Shown: one piece after another, positions 1 through 12,749 of the stretch
Layout: the number at the start of each line of letters is the position of its first letter
Numbering within the stretch: the first letter of the stretch is position 1
The notes under the pieces: generated by a model
The model's input: only the letters and a program-made list of their open reading frames with translations
What the model was told of the DNA's origin: nothing
Databases searched by the model: none
NCBI RefSeq assembly: GCF_001949145.1
Contig: NW_019091356.1
Location: forward strand, 3,132,713-3,196,712
DNA length: 64,000 nt
DNA from: Acanthaster planci
Lineage: Eukaryota; Echinodermata; Asteroidea; Valvatida; Acanthasteridae
Direction: 5' to 3'
Made by a program: the position numbers and the translations under genes

Positions 1-248
1 TGGAACAAAAGCACTGGCCCACAAGATGGCAACCATGCAAACCCTCTGTTGGCTTTGGCTAGGAGTAATACGCAGTCTATGGGAAAAGGCGTCAGCCACC
101 AGTGGCTCCTGTAGGAATGTGTGTTTCCAGGCACACCCTCATTTAAGACAAGGACCTTGTAATTTTCCCATGTAGTGTTATATTTGTTTTCCAGTATAGG
201 GTGGTTGTTACTGTTTGGTTTTTGGGTCTGATCTTTTCCCGCCCCCAG

Positions 249-3200
249 GTGGCAGATTTGCCCCCAGTTGTAATCCCTGTGGTCATGACGGTCACTGGGT
301 GTCCACTCTGTTTCTCCATGGCCACTCTCAAGGGTCAGCTTCCTATTGTGAGATTTGGGACGCACGTGGCCGGCCTACCTCCGGTCCACCGACCCCTGAA
401 GATAAGAAACAACAGCCCCTGTGGTAGGTTGAGAAAAGTTTTTGGTTACTTCATATACGTAAATAAATTGACTGACAAATCCAGCGTCGTCAATTTGGAA
501 GAATATCTTCTTGCTCACAGTTTGCACACTCTATGGGGGATTTTGTCATTTGAAAATTGTAGATATCCGACTGGACTGGCAGATCTTCAACCTGGTGGAA
601 AACGATTCCAAGCTTCTTGACCTAATCATCAACATCGGGGAACCCTTCCCCCTCCAGGATAAGAACGGCGAGGAGATAGTGCCCAATGCTGCTCTGCCTG
701 CCGCTATTGAAATAGCAGAGGGAGGTGGCAGCAGTTCGACAGCCACCGAGTCGACCACGCAGCCGGGTCTGCTGCAGAAGGTCACAGAGGAGTTGGAGAG
801 CAGCTGCCAGGAAGGCCTCGGGTCGGAGGCCAGAGGTCAGATGATAAAAGTTGTCATGCGAGAGCATGAAGGTGAACCGGCCGAGAACGGACCATTCACT
901 GTCAGCGACAAACAGATGGTAAGCCAGGTGCAGTTTGGGAAAGCTACATTGTCGAGACTGAATTTGAATGGAGTTGTATGTGTACATAATTATGGGATGA
1001 AATTACGTGACAACATAGTTGGACGCTGATTGTCGGATTGTATTTTCAGATGTACAGTTGTACCTGTCTGTGCACCGAATTGCTTAAAATTGCTCTTGGA
1101 AAATCGCATTTGTGCAAAGAACAGATTTGTACCGTTCCATTACAGTCGAAAGAACATCACCAACAGATCCAACTTTAATCTGGAGGGATACCCTTTGATC
1201 TCTGACCTCAGGTTATTCCAGCCCGCGGCAGCCTGCAGATGGCCGCCTCCTTCAACCCACGGATGAACTCGATGACTCTGAGGGGGGCCGACTGGATCGG
1301 TTACGGCCTGGGCTTCATGAGTCTGGACAGCGAGGGGGATAGACAGGTCACAGGGAAGGTGTCACGTCCACAGGGCTACGAGATGATGCCACTGCGGTTG
1401 GATTTCACAGCCTACCTGAAGCCGGCTCTGTAAGTGGTGATACTTTGGAAAGCCTGATGTTGATGTTGCCAAGTGGTATCAAAACCAACAAGAGCATTTC
1501 GGAGTTGTGAATCGGTCTTGCCTCTTCTCTTTCCGGAAAGGTTGACGGTTGAAACGGCTGATGACGAGGGCATGCACTACCATACAGCAGCGAGTGACCT
1601 CTTGGACCCCCAGGACCGGGCTCGTTTCCGATCCCCCTCCAGCAAGAGCCGGGCGGCCAACCTGACCAATGCCACCCAGACGCCGCTGACCTTCCGTCTG
1701 GTCACCCCAAGGCCGTTTGAGCTGCTCAGCACCGAGCCAGGATCTGGGAACCAGTCGTCACGCTCGGCAGCAACCAGCTGTCCCATCAAGAACCAGTCGG
1801 CCGTGTGCCGGGGCGAGCAGATGCTGGGCCTCCCACCCCAGAAGAATCTCCAGGTAAGTGAATTTCCAATCTGCCTTGAGCAGCACAACCCGTAATCGAT
1901 TAAAATGGACCCTGTTGGTGAGGAGTGTTGATAGCAACGCGACCGTGACATGTGCCTTTCATAGTTTGTGAATCAGCGAAGTGCAGTTCCCACCAAAGGA
2001 GCCTCATGTGGAAATACTGCTAACCGTTCCCCACCAGATGTGCATGAAAAGATCAACCGATGCTACTCTCGTTTGCACTAAAGCAATGCACCTACTGGCT
2101 GGAAACATTACAAACTTTGTTGGACCTTTCCAGCCAAAGATTTGTAAGAAAATATGCGCTTCTGTATTCATAACAAGCAGTTCAATTGGCGGTTGGTCAC
2201 GAGTTGAGCACTTTGGCAACTGATCAACACAAGTTAAACCATGCATTGCAATCTTAAAATGCTGATAACTCCCCCCGTACCCCCCCCCCCCGCCCCGCCC
2301 CCAGATAAAGGTTGCTTTCCACCTAACGAGGGAACTCCTGGAGAAATGCCTGAGCAAGCTGCGAGTCGGCCAGGAGATTCTCGGGGTTCGGCTGACGCAG
2401 TACGAAGACGAACGCCGACTGATCATCAACCAGGACCTGCTGATAGAGTACAGCAACAACGCCGTCCAGGTAGAGTGGCAGGCTGACCCATGGGTCGGGA
2501 GGCCAGAATGTAAGGTGTAACTCGCAGGGCTTCTCCATGCGATTGTCCATTCAGAATGGTCTAGGGCGAGTTTCAGAGGAGCTATTTTTAAACTCCCATG
2601 AGGTGTCTCGTGTGATAATAGCGAAGCACGTTGACCGGGGACGTTAAGTCAGTTTTGCGGTCTCCACTCTCGCTGCAGTTCTGTGACGTAGTGAAACTTG
2701 TGCTCAGCATCATTTGTCTTGGGTTTGTCATGTTTGTGTTCTTGTGGAAAGGCATTTCTTTTAACAGATCTCTGTGTTCCTTTCATTGGGCCAACCAACA
2801 TGTTTCAAATGTCGAACACCGATATTAGATTGACGGATGGCGAGAAGCAGAACGCTCCTTGTAATGAAGCCATTACGGGGCTGTGTTTGCAGTGCCGACA
2901 ATCACTTCTCAAGAAAGTGTCATCATACGATAGTGTGTTTACCCATTATCTTTCAGAAACTGCCGCTGTATGCCATGGTGGTCATACCATCCATCCGAGT
3001 GACCCCTTCCCAGCTGGACTTTGGCACCTGCCTGGTGACCCAGCAGCGAGAGCTTGAAGTGACCATCAGTAACCCAACTGGTTCGGCCAGCTACTGGACG
3101 GTGGTCTCTGGTGAGTTAAGGGCCAACGATTTGGAGGGGGGAGTTGACAGGGCACTCCGCTTCCAAAAGGGGACCTTTGTTTATAATCATAAATAATAGG

Positions 3201-5070
3201 ATAATTTATTTGCTGTCACCCGTAGTGTAACAACCACACATCTTGTGGATTGTAAGGGAAGTGTGGGTAGAAACAAGGTTTAAAGTGAAGTATTTTCTTG
3301 TATTTGGGGACTAAAACATGTCTTCAACCTCTGAACAGATTGAACAGAATATGGCCGTTTCACAATAGTGCGCCACCAAGAGTTTGCAACGCGTTGGCCA
3401 ATCACAGTGCGCAAAATTTGTTGACCCAATGCGCGTTTGGAAAGGGTCGACAAATTCCGCGCGTTATGATTGGCCAACGCGTTGCAAACTCTTGGTGGCG
3501 CACTATTGTGAATCGCCTGTATTGAACAGATTGTGGCCTTGTGATTGAATCAAATCATAAGACCTACTTTTAATATTCAAATTTTCTCAATTCTAAATTC
3601 CTTGGCAAACAGACCCCCAGCAGCAAGCAGAGGAACTGTTCCGAGTTGTCCCATCCGCCGGTTTGCTGGAGGCTCACGTCACGCATGTCTCCCGTAGCAA
3701 AATGATCCTCAAAGTTCACTTTACGGCCAGGTAAGTACATACACATTTTTACCGTCAGTTTCTGAAACTCACACAAAAGTGTATACACGTCCCCTCTCTG
3801 CGCCAGTTTATTACAAAACTACGATCCAACTGCATACTGTTTCACACTAAATGATTACAGCGTTGTCGCCGAGCCCTGTGGAGGTCCTTGTAAAGTCCAG
3901 CGTAAAGTCATCCATTCTTAAGCGAAGTCACAAGTTGTTCGAATGCATTCCTCTATCAAGGTACACCCCAGCGACTGGTCTTGTGCAAGGACTTTCCATG
4001 AACTCAACGACAACACGAGTCAATTCCAACCGCCACCCGAGCATCTGACTCGGGAGATGAATCCAGTGACTATGGTGTTATCGCTGGGCCGAATTTCACG
4101 GAGCTGCTTAGTGGTCAGCAGAAAAATCATGCTAGCTTTAGCACAAAAATTTACCAACCTTAAGCACTACATGTGTGTCATGGCAGTGCTTGGCGTGGTT
4201 GCGCCAACAGTTGCGCGCGCGCACAGAGATTTCTATTGTTACCTCGTTAAGTTGAAGCAAATTCTTCCTCCAAGGTTAGCACGCCTTAGGCTGTGCTTAC
4301 TGCTTACGGTCTCCATGAAATACCCGGAGCCTTTATTCACATGAAATCGTGTGCTAAGCAGCTCCGTGGAACTGGGCCCTGGTCATTTGCGGTAGCCCCC
4401 CCCCACCGATGCAGCAAACATTGTGATAACTATTGTACACAGCCACGGTGCTTTGTACAATAGCTGCAATCTTCTCCGCCATTAAAGGGGGCCATCAGAA
4501 AAGTCTAGTGAAACATTGCCGGATTCATCTATACAGTGTCATGTGTGCTTCTCAAAGTCAAGTATTTTAAATGTTAAATATGTAGAATAAAACCCGCAAA
4601 ATGCCACTATTACCGAATTAATTTCAAACGGAGGAAATACAGTAGGCCAAAAGAACTATCAAGGTGTGTAGTTTTTTTCTGCTCATTTCATTTTTTTCAG
4701 GCTTTCGCTACAGTGGCCTGACTTCAGGCTATTTCCCTTCCAATTCTTTTCATTCCAATCAAACGTATTAAACTCACGTCCCTGCTTTTTTATGTTGAGG
4801 CTCTAAATGCATTTTTTGCTTAAAATGTAATATTCACATCAGCAAATTTACACGAATAGGACAGTAAATATACCAATATCAAATAATATCTTTTCTAAGT
4901 CTCATGCCTTTGAATTTTCTAAAAAAAAAATTTTTTTTTCAACCAGGCATAATGTGGCCTACAGGGGCAAATTCATCTTCCAAGGCATGCTGGGAGAGAC
5001 CCCTCAAGAGCTGGAGGTCAGAGGTCAAGGGTCATATGACAGCCGGCACGAAGCCTTGGTCGACGTGTAA
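249..5070 (+). CDS. DLEC1: DLEC1-like ciliary protein, C-terminal part (8 exons)
   Basis: The 3' part of a multi-exon gene that starts before the window. Coding exons with matching phases are 249-423, 563-918, 1212-1429, 1541-1853, 2305-2469, 2957-3110, 3613-3730 and 4947-5070 (TAA). The exon at 2957 encodes an immunoglobulin-like ASH/MSP-type strand pattern (IRVTPSQLDFGTC, then VTISNP), typical of axonemal and centrosomal proteins. The last exon ends with GMLGETPQELEVRGQGSYDS, which closes such a domain. Known: DLEC1 (CFAP81) is a ciliary, ASH-domain protein studied as a tumour suppressor. Inferred: this is its orthologue, judged from the ASH domains, the spacer composition and the C-terminus. 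Other ASH proteins (HYDIN, CFAP47, CFAP74) are the alternatives. The acceptor at 2304 follows a long C-rich tract. A possible poly(A) signal AATAAA lies at 5715-5720. Confidence 0.65.
3349..3524. repeat. Inverted-repeat MITE, family 1, copy A
   Basis: A near-palindromic element of about 175 bp in an intron of the DLEC1-like gene. Both ends read CACAATAGTGCGCC inwards, followed by arms containing TTTGCAACGCGTTGGCCAAT. The 10-mer ATTGAACAGA stands at both borders (3339-3348 and 3521-3530), which looks like a target-site duplication of 9-10 bp, as left by Mutator-like or hAT-like transposases. Two more copies lie at 20598 and 47309. Confidence 0.8.
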
Positions 5071-6270
5071 CAAGCTGACCTCAACAGAGCTCTATGGCTA
5101 GATACAAACATTGTGGCTGCAGCTGACTTTTACGCACACCTCAGTGGGAAGTGATTGCAGCCGCTCCTCGGTGGCTACCATGGACAAAGCTTGTTATTGC
5201 AGTCTCCTTGAGGTTGTTTGTCCCTAAACGGCTAGCCACACTAGTTTTCTTGTACTCGACCTCTATACTTTGTGATCAAAGGTCAAAACGCTACTGGTAT
5301 GTAAATCAACTTGACAAAAATAAGAGAGCAGCGATGAAATTTCTGATTAAAAAAAAAATCAGCTCATCACAAGCAATTTTGAAACAGTTTTTAACAAGTG
5401 ATACTTAAATTTTCTCTGTGTACAAAAATTAGGGTACAGGAGTTTACATGCCCTGGTACATGAACATAACTCTTTTGAGGAAAAAAAAAGCTCACAAATT
5501 TTTTGAAGAGTGATTTTATCCCGAGATGTATATACGTACTGTCTGTAATCACATACTGTCTCATTGGTGGCACTCTAACGTCTCCCAAGCTGACGATCTT
5601 TGAGAAGTGCGTGAGCAAGTTGTGGTTTTTTTACTTTTTGGCTTTCCACCAATCAGTCAGCTGGAACAGCAACATTCCAGAGAATCCCATAACTTCAGTA
5701 TGGCAGAAAGAACAAATAAAAGTGTATTGTTGTTCACACTTTGGAATGCATTGTCAGTAGGTTTTTTTCACAGGGTCATCGTTCTTGTGAAACACTGCCC
5801 TAGAAGGGCAGAGCGAGAAGCGTACATCTCGTGCCAAAACCTCTACTTTTCTATAGCTTTAAAAAGCCATGGCTATATTCGCACGCTACTGAAAACGGCA
5901 CGGAGGAAAGCATCTCATAATGGCCCTCTTAAAAAGAAACAGTTCTCACGTGATTGGTCAATCGTTCAAATGATGTAGCAGTGATTAGCATTTCTGAATT
6001 TATATTAACAAATTACCTCATCCGATTACATACTAACAACTGTAACTTAAGTGAAGGAGAGCAAATGTTAAAATAATAATAATAATTCAATTACATCCAA
6101 GGCGGTGTCTGAATCAACTGGCTTTGGCTAAGAGAGGCAGATGCAATCATGACAAGTTGCTGGCAGCCGCTACTCGACAACTTTCACAGAGGCATGTGTT
6201 ATAACCAGTCAAAGCCATTAACATCTGAACACGGGCTAACACGATGTTCCCACCTTGAGATGGTACCAGA
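5071..6270. other. Intergenic interval between convergent genes
   Basis: This holds the 3' flank of the DLEC1-like gene (AATAAA at 5715-5720) and the 3' flank of the minus-strand death-domain gene. Short ORFs here lack splice context or recognisable domains. I see no further gene. Confidence 0.5.
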
Positions 6271-9200
6271 CTACTCCAGGCTCACGGCGATGTCCAGCCG
6301 CGCGTTCTGCACCAGCCACTCATAGAGGACGCCCACTTTGGCCTGGGTGGTCGTCTCCCATATCGACAGGATGCTCCTGGCGCCCTTTTGGGGGTCGAGG
6401 TCCTGGTCCCACATTTTGATCTTGTGGTTGGTGACCGGTTCAAACGAGTGTTGGTGGCGCTTTCTCAGCCAATCGGCAAGGTCCTTCCAGTTGTGCATCA
6501 CGCCTGTGGTGCACACAAAACAATCCACTATAATTAGGACCCGAATATCCCCTGGGCACAGCGAGCGCTGTACGCAGGGCCTACAAAAATTTGAGGGCCT
6601 ACAGAAATACCACAGGGAGAGAAATAAAACACAGTTTCACAAAGCTGCGGCATTTCCTTTGATTGTTTGATTTCGGGAGAACTTTCCAACTAGTTTATAC
6701 GGTTCACTTCACTGCATGAATATAAAATGTGAAGCTTCAGTGGTAAGCCCGGCGTACAGTGAAGCCAGGCCCTGGCTGAAAGAACTCCCTGTCAGGATGA
6801 ATCCCAGTTCATAACACCCGCAATTCTGCGATTCTCTGACTAAGATGTGAACAGCTCTCAAGTCTCGAGCCGGGTTCAAGGCCGAAGTAAGATCGGCTTT
6901 CAAATCCGCAATTTATGAATGTGGACTTGATCGGGGGCTCGGAAGTGCCGTGGAAATATAAAGAGTGGTCTCGGATTTGTCCGCGACTTTAGTGAATCCA
7001 GACCAACTAGTTTGACGGTGAGTCCTGAGGGCCAGCAGCTTTCATTAATTTCCGGCCACGACTTGACAAGAGTTACAGACACTCACCGTCTTTAGTGCTG
7101 AGTTTCTCCTCAATAACTTGAGTTGTCGAGTAAGAAAGATTCTCAATCTTTGTGTCCCAATCCATAGCAGGGCCTGTTTGCAAAAAAGTAAAAAATTCTA
7201 AAAGTCTCATCTTGTCTAGCTGTTTTATTTCTCATGATGCATACATATGTATTTCAATTTTTGCTTTTATTTCTGTAAAAGAACTTTTTTTGTCGATTTG
7301 AATTGATTTTTTTTTCATACTTGGGAGTCGTTAGCGCATCAATTCTTACCAATCACTCCTCCTTGATCGACGTGCTTCTTGAAGACGTCCCGCACTTTCT
7401 TCCCACAACACTGGAGGACCTTCCACAGTTCTTTGCGTTTATCGAAACTTTTGTCCGAGTTATTCTGGCTGTAATACTTGGAACTCCAGTGCTTCAACAC
7501 AATATCCACATATTCCTATTACAAATGTAAAATTATGGTGTAAGAAGTTTATCCATTCCACAAAAGGGTCAGTTGTCTAAAGATTTGGGAAACGGGTTCA
7601 ATTGTATGGGTGCTTTGAGGTGACATGTTGGGTGAGGTTGGGTTCAGTGCATTCAGTGGAGTATTTGACTTATAAGATAAAACGTCCACAATGAGCGTAC
7701 TCTTAGGATAAGGGGCACAATTTTTGTGCACTGTCAATGGTACACTGAAGGGTTAGGTGCCATTTTTGCATACATCAGGTGTTGAGGAGTGCTGTTTATG
7801 TAGGGTCAGGGGGCAGAGCGCACTTTCACTGGCAGGAAGTTCATCACAGCGCACTTCTCAACAATGAATGGTGTACGGGCAGCAGGAACGAAGCACTTTG
7901 GAGGAAGACTCACCTCTTTGGCGTGGTAGCCCAACTTTTGACACTGCTCGGGGGACAATTTGGAGCATCCATGCAAGTCTTGAAGAAGCCTGTTCCCGTT
8001 GTCGACAAACTCCCACATGAACCTCACAAACTGACTGGAGAAAATCCCTGTCCAAACGGAAGACAGAGAGTGCTCAGCACCAACATGTAATGCATTGCAT
8101 CTCCCTCTTTTTATCTTTAAATGACTGATTTCCAACATGTACAAATCCATGGAGATGCCTTTACTGTGGAGTGGCAGCCCCACCACACACGTTATGCACA
8201 TTCTAAAAGCTTGGCAAGACACCATGTCCTATTAGTTATGCAAGCAAATGGATGACAAATGGGGATATATCCCCCCAGGCTATTTCAGGAGGGGGCATGA
8301 GAATGGGCAATTCTTGAAATGCATTTCACTTCTGTTCCTTCCGAAAGTGTGCACAAGGCTTCAAAATTTAGTTCTACCCCTCATAGAGGACATAAAAAGG
8401 TTACTCACAAACTCGGAAAATTTATGCCGCCCCCCCGCCGAAAAAAATACATCTGGCCCCTCCCACAATTTGGTGCTGGATCTGCCCTTGATTGGTTGGT
8501 GTGATATGATTGACTCGTGCAACCCGCAACAAGGCATCTCTTGCAAGGGCATCACAAGGGGAGCACAAGGGGAGGGCAAGAGGGGGCACTTGCCCCGCCC
8601 CCCCTTGAAAAAATGGGGGAACATTTAAAAAAGGAAGTACATGTAGATAGAAATAAGAAAGGAAATGGGATGAAAGTCACAGATTTGCTTTTAAAATATC
8701 GCTTTCCCCCTTCGTGTCTTCTTTCATGTCACCGCTGCACCTAGCCTGCTCTAAGGCAAGTCCCCAACCAATGAGCCACTTGCGAGTTAAATTTGAATCA
8801 AATGTGGTACACTGTGTCATCCGATTGCATAGAAATGAAACAATTTGAATTTCCCAGGCTAAAGACACAGTTGCTATGTACCTCATGATTCGGGGCAAGC
8901 TTTTGCATAGCGACCACCATCTCTGGAATCGACTGGTTCCTTTGTGCCGTTCTTGTCCATTGAGAACAGTGTATTGTTGAAAGGCGTCTCTCATGTAACT
9001 AAGCAAAAGCTTGCCCCGAATCACGAGGTATAGCAACAGTGGTTTTAGGATGGAGAATTCAAGTTGTTATGTTCACGTGAATTTAAAGAACTCAGTGTAC
9101 CAGATTTTATTCAAATTTAACTCGCAAATGGCTTATTGGGAAAAAATGGCTTGCTCCCCCTTGGAAAAATCCTGGTGACGCCCATGCTCTCGTGTTAATT

Positions 9201-10855
9201 TTAAACATTCACCGAGCACAAGAATAAATACTCACTCAAACTCCCCCATACCCACCTCCCTCAAAAAGAAAAGGATAACCGTCCAACTCACGGGGGGCTG
9301 AAGGCTCTGGCTGACAAGTGGCTTCGGCCGGCGAAGTCTCCTCGGGAAACTCCTCGCAGAAATCAAAGGCCAGCTGTTTGAGGGATTTAGCGTGGATGGC
9401 AGCCAGCAGGGCGTCAACACTGGCCTTGTTGCCGCGCGTCTGGCGCCAGTGAAAGAAACATTGGTAGCGTTGCTCCACTATCCTCATGCTGCCGTCGGAC
9501 GCATTATCAATCTCGTTGTCGCTCAATCCCATCTTCCTCAGAAGAGGCTTCCATTCCGTGCGGCTTAAATTTTCCGACAGCCAGGTCATCATGTCCGTGG
9601 TGATAGTGCGCACCCTCTGGTATTAACCAGATTTTTTTATTGAATTTTTCTGTTCTTTTTACTTGGAAAATCATACATGATTAAGCAGCTCCCATACAAA
9701 AACGTGACGGATTATCAGGGAACAAAAACTTTCAGAGAGGCAAAATGGCAATGGATAAAAACGACCATGAAACAAAAGTCTTAGATTTGTCTTTTGTGGC
9801 ATTTAAAATGCTACAGATTGCACAATTTATGTCTTTTTATTCATATTTTCCCAGGGATCCTGCTCATGAACCCCCCCAAGCCATTGCATTTCAATCTCCC
9901 CCCCCCATAATCCTGGGTATGCCCCAAGAAGGGACCCAACAGATTTTTAACCATTTTGAGAGACACCATGAAAATGGACACAAGTCTCATCCCTGCAATA
10001 TGCTCCAACTAGCGGTTGGGACTTTTGGCTTACCCCTTCCTTACGGCTGGAGATTTCAGCCATGCTGCAACTTTCACCATCCAACTTGTTGACGGCAGCT
10101 CTTTGGGACGCCACAGCAGCAGCTTTGGTCACATCCATGCTCGTCTCTGTGATCGGCAGTCTTTCTTTACTGTCTCCAAGAGCAGTTCCTCCTGCTGTCT
10201 GAACGGCGGATTTCAGCAGGGCATCGGGGAAGTCGGCAGTCGCAGCAGCTTGGGTCTTTGCCGGATCCGTGGTCGTCACTGCAACCGCTTCTTTGCTTCC
10301 TCCTAGAGCTGCTGTGTCTGCAGTCGGCTTCATGAACTTCGTGGGAAACGCTTGCGGCAGATGGGTGTTTGGGAGGTCGGTCACTGCGCAATCTGCTTCA
10401 ACTTGGGAGGAGATGGATGAAGGGGTAGATGCGGGATGCTCTCCTCCAATCTGGCAACGCCGTGAGTTGGCTAAGAGATTGCCAACTGCAGAGGGCCCCT
10501 GATCTTCCACGGATGTGAGCCTCGACGAACCATCACCTTCTGCATTGATGGAAAGAGCCTCACTGGACACATTCCTCACTTGCTTATCTTTTGGAGTCTT
10601 AAACTTATCTTTCAGCTCCTTGATCTGAGCATTGAGGGCTTTCTTCTCCAAAAACCAAGCAGCGGCTTGCTCCTTCAACTGCAGATTTTCACGCTCAGCC
10701 CTTTCAACTTGTGCTTCTAATTCCTTGATGCGGGCCTCTTTGATGTTTGCAAAAGTCATGACTTGTTGCAGGAGGTCTTCCAGGGTAGGAACCCCTCTTT
10801 CCATGGGTCTCTTTAGATCGGTGGTTGTGTTAGTACTTCCACTTTGGGTTGCCAT
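6271..10855 (-). CDS. Coiled-coil protein with two death-domain-like modules
   Basis: Complete six-exon gene; exons in transcript order are 10855-10034, 9616-9292, 8047-7914, 7515-7350, 7173-7087 and 6503-6271 (stop). Phases agree and give about 588 aa. The start is ATG at 10855, because the longer frame begins with GTG. Residues ~25-95 form a charged coiled coil (KELEAQVERAERENLQLK). Residues ~95-270 are a Ser/Thr/Ala-rich, probably disordered linker. Residues ~275-365 are a death domain: WLSENLSRTEW, GLSDNEID, EQRYQCFFHW, then LLAAIHAKSLKQLA. Residues ~512-588 look like a second, divergent one (NWKDLADWL, ILSIW, NARLDIAVSLE). There is no signal peptide or membrane segment, so it should be cytosolic. 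Known: death domains make homotypic contacts in apoptosis and innate signalling. Inferred: an adaptor. The family is not recognised. Confidence 0.75.
8768..9141. repeat. Long-TIR element, family 2, copy 1
   Basis: An inverted repeat of about 375 bp in the intron between death-domain-gene exons 9292-9616 and 7914-8047. The outer arms read CAATGAGCCACTTGCGAGTT on the left and the near-complement on the right (ACTCGCAAATGGCTTATTGG). Inner arms share GGGGCAAGCTTTTGC and its complement. A related copy lies at 60834-61200. No coding capacity, so non-autonomous. Confidence 0.75.
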
Positions 10856-12300
10856 GGTTGTCACGTGATATCAATCTGAAAAAGAGACACAAACTATTAC
10901 TACTTGTCAGTGGACGAAAATTCAACTTAGCCATCTCCATACAATTTCCAAAAGGGGTTCGTTGTCCACTGCAGTGCGGGAACTGGGATGCAGGCAATGA
11001 ACCCCACAGTTCTGGGGGTAGCTTCCGCGATGGAACACTGGATTTTACAACAGTTAGACAAGCACAGCGGCTTAAAGCTGTTCACTGAAAATCTAAAACT
11101 TTCCCTGATTTCATTTACTGTCTCACTTTGCATTTCCAAGTTGATTTCTTACAAAGAGGTCATCTGACTGTCTGAACCGTCATGACTGTACATCCTCTTT
11201 AGATACAGAGGATAATTTCTGTGCATGTTACAACTGCGATGCACAATAATGACCCCTTTTATATATCCCTACCTTCCTCCATGTTTAAGTTACTCACATC
11301 CCGAATAAATACTGACAGGCCAAGCCTATGCCTAAACTAGGGGATTGTATACTTGGGGACACCCCCCCCCATTTGGGGGGATTGTATACTTGGGGACACC
11401 CCCCCATTTGGGGGGATTGTATACTTGGGGACACCCCCCCCATTTGGGGGGATTGTATACTTGGGGACACCCCCCCCCCATTTGGGGGGATTGTATACTT
11501 GGGGACCCCCCTGTTTTTCATCACTTTAATCTTGCAAAACTGGTAAGTCCCTCAGAAAACAAAGGCAACACTCTCTTTATTGCGCTGACTCTATTTTTGG
11601 GAAATTTTAAATTGTAAATTGTGAGAAAATGTCACTTTCTTAACCAACCATGCCAATTTGAAGCACTATAATCGGTCACACTCACAGTTCCCCATAATTT
11701 CACTCAAAACCCTACCATCTTTTCACAACATCAACCCAACAGTTTATTGAGCATGATTCACACATCCAAAAGCTAAAATGGAGATCTACAAATAAAAGGA
11801 GGCCACGTTGACATATGCATATCGTTCAGGATACATGAAGTACATTCATGTAGGCCTAGGCTTTGATGACGTACATGCACTGTGTGTCAACTGACTCTGC
11901 ACTTTCTGACGGGCCTAGTATGCATATGACGCATGTTGTTCTAGTTTTCTACATGTACAGAACATAGCCTTCTTATCCGTCTGCCATAATTCCCCAGTAA
12001 AATTAACATTAGCGGCACCATGCGTGGCAGGTCAGGCCCAGGGCCGTCCGGCCGGCCAGCCATAGGCCTACTGCCTGGCACAAGTCAGTCATGTCAGTAA
12101 GGGCGTACACACCAAATCGGAGATAAACTCCGTACTGGACACAAAAGTTTTATCAAAACAAACTAGGCCTACGTACCTTGAATTCAGAAGTGCCGGTCAC
12201 ACCAATCAGGAAATTTGGGTAAAACACAGCGAGAGAGAAAGAGAGGAGAACGGGAAAAATGGAGTGCAACAACACAATTACGTTATTTACGGGTCCGGAA
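10856..12300 (-). promoter_or_regulatory. Probable 5' UTR and promoter side of the death-domain gene
   Basis: Reading the minus strand, a good acceptor (TTTTTCAG) lies just upstream of the ATG, so the leader is spliced. A candidate donor CAAG/GTACGT at 12177 would end a 5' UTR exon starting near 12.3 kb, next to a purine-rich GAGA tract at 12230-12260. The transcription start is not determined. The region also contains the G/C-run minisatellite at 11339-11511. Confidence 0.35.
11339..11511. repeat. Minisatellite, ~36-38 bp unit, 5 copies
   Basis: Five head-to-tail units beginning GGGGATTGTATACTTGGGG and ending in a C-run, ATTT, G-run. ATTGTATACT recurs at 11344, 11381, 11416, 11452 and 11490. 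Length differences fall in the homopolymer C and G runs. Each unit carries opposed C7-9 and G5-6 tracts that could form a stem or a G-quadruplex. Confidence 0.9.
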
Positions 12301-12749
12301 AGGGATTTTCCAAATTTCACTGCTCCGAGCACTGTCGTGACCGCACGAACGGGGTCATGTGCGTGTCAAACTTAGTATGGCGCGCCATTTCAGCCTGAAA
12401 TTAATAGTTAACCAGGCTCCCCCAACGCTAACCGTCGGAACTAGGAGTTTCACTAATGGTTGCGATTGCGAGACTAAATTTTCGTTCTTTAATAGTGGAG
12501 GCCGAATACAGTGCAAATATTAACAGAAATTGGGAAAAATTGGTCTACTTTTAACTTAAACCTCAAACTCAAAGTTCCATCTCGACTGGAGCCCAATCTT
12601 GAAATTCTCTTATTCACTGCGCCTGTTTGGATCAAAAACAAAGTTGACTCTTTGCAAAGACAGCTTTGTTAAAATGTGGCAAATGAAGTTCCACTTGTAT
12701 CGGTAGTTGCTATTCTCATCATTTCTCTCTTGGTTTTTAATTTGTTTAG

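Noticed and set aside
3943-4344. 133-codon open frame in a DLEC1 intron
   Set aside because: It bridges no splice phase of the neighbours and resembles no protein I know.
11339-11511. Possible CRISPR-like array
   Set aside because: Units are contiguous without unique spacers and the genome is eukaryotic; it is a minisatellite.
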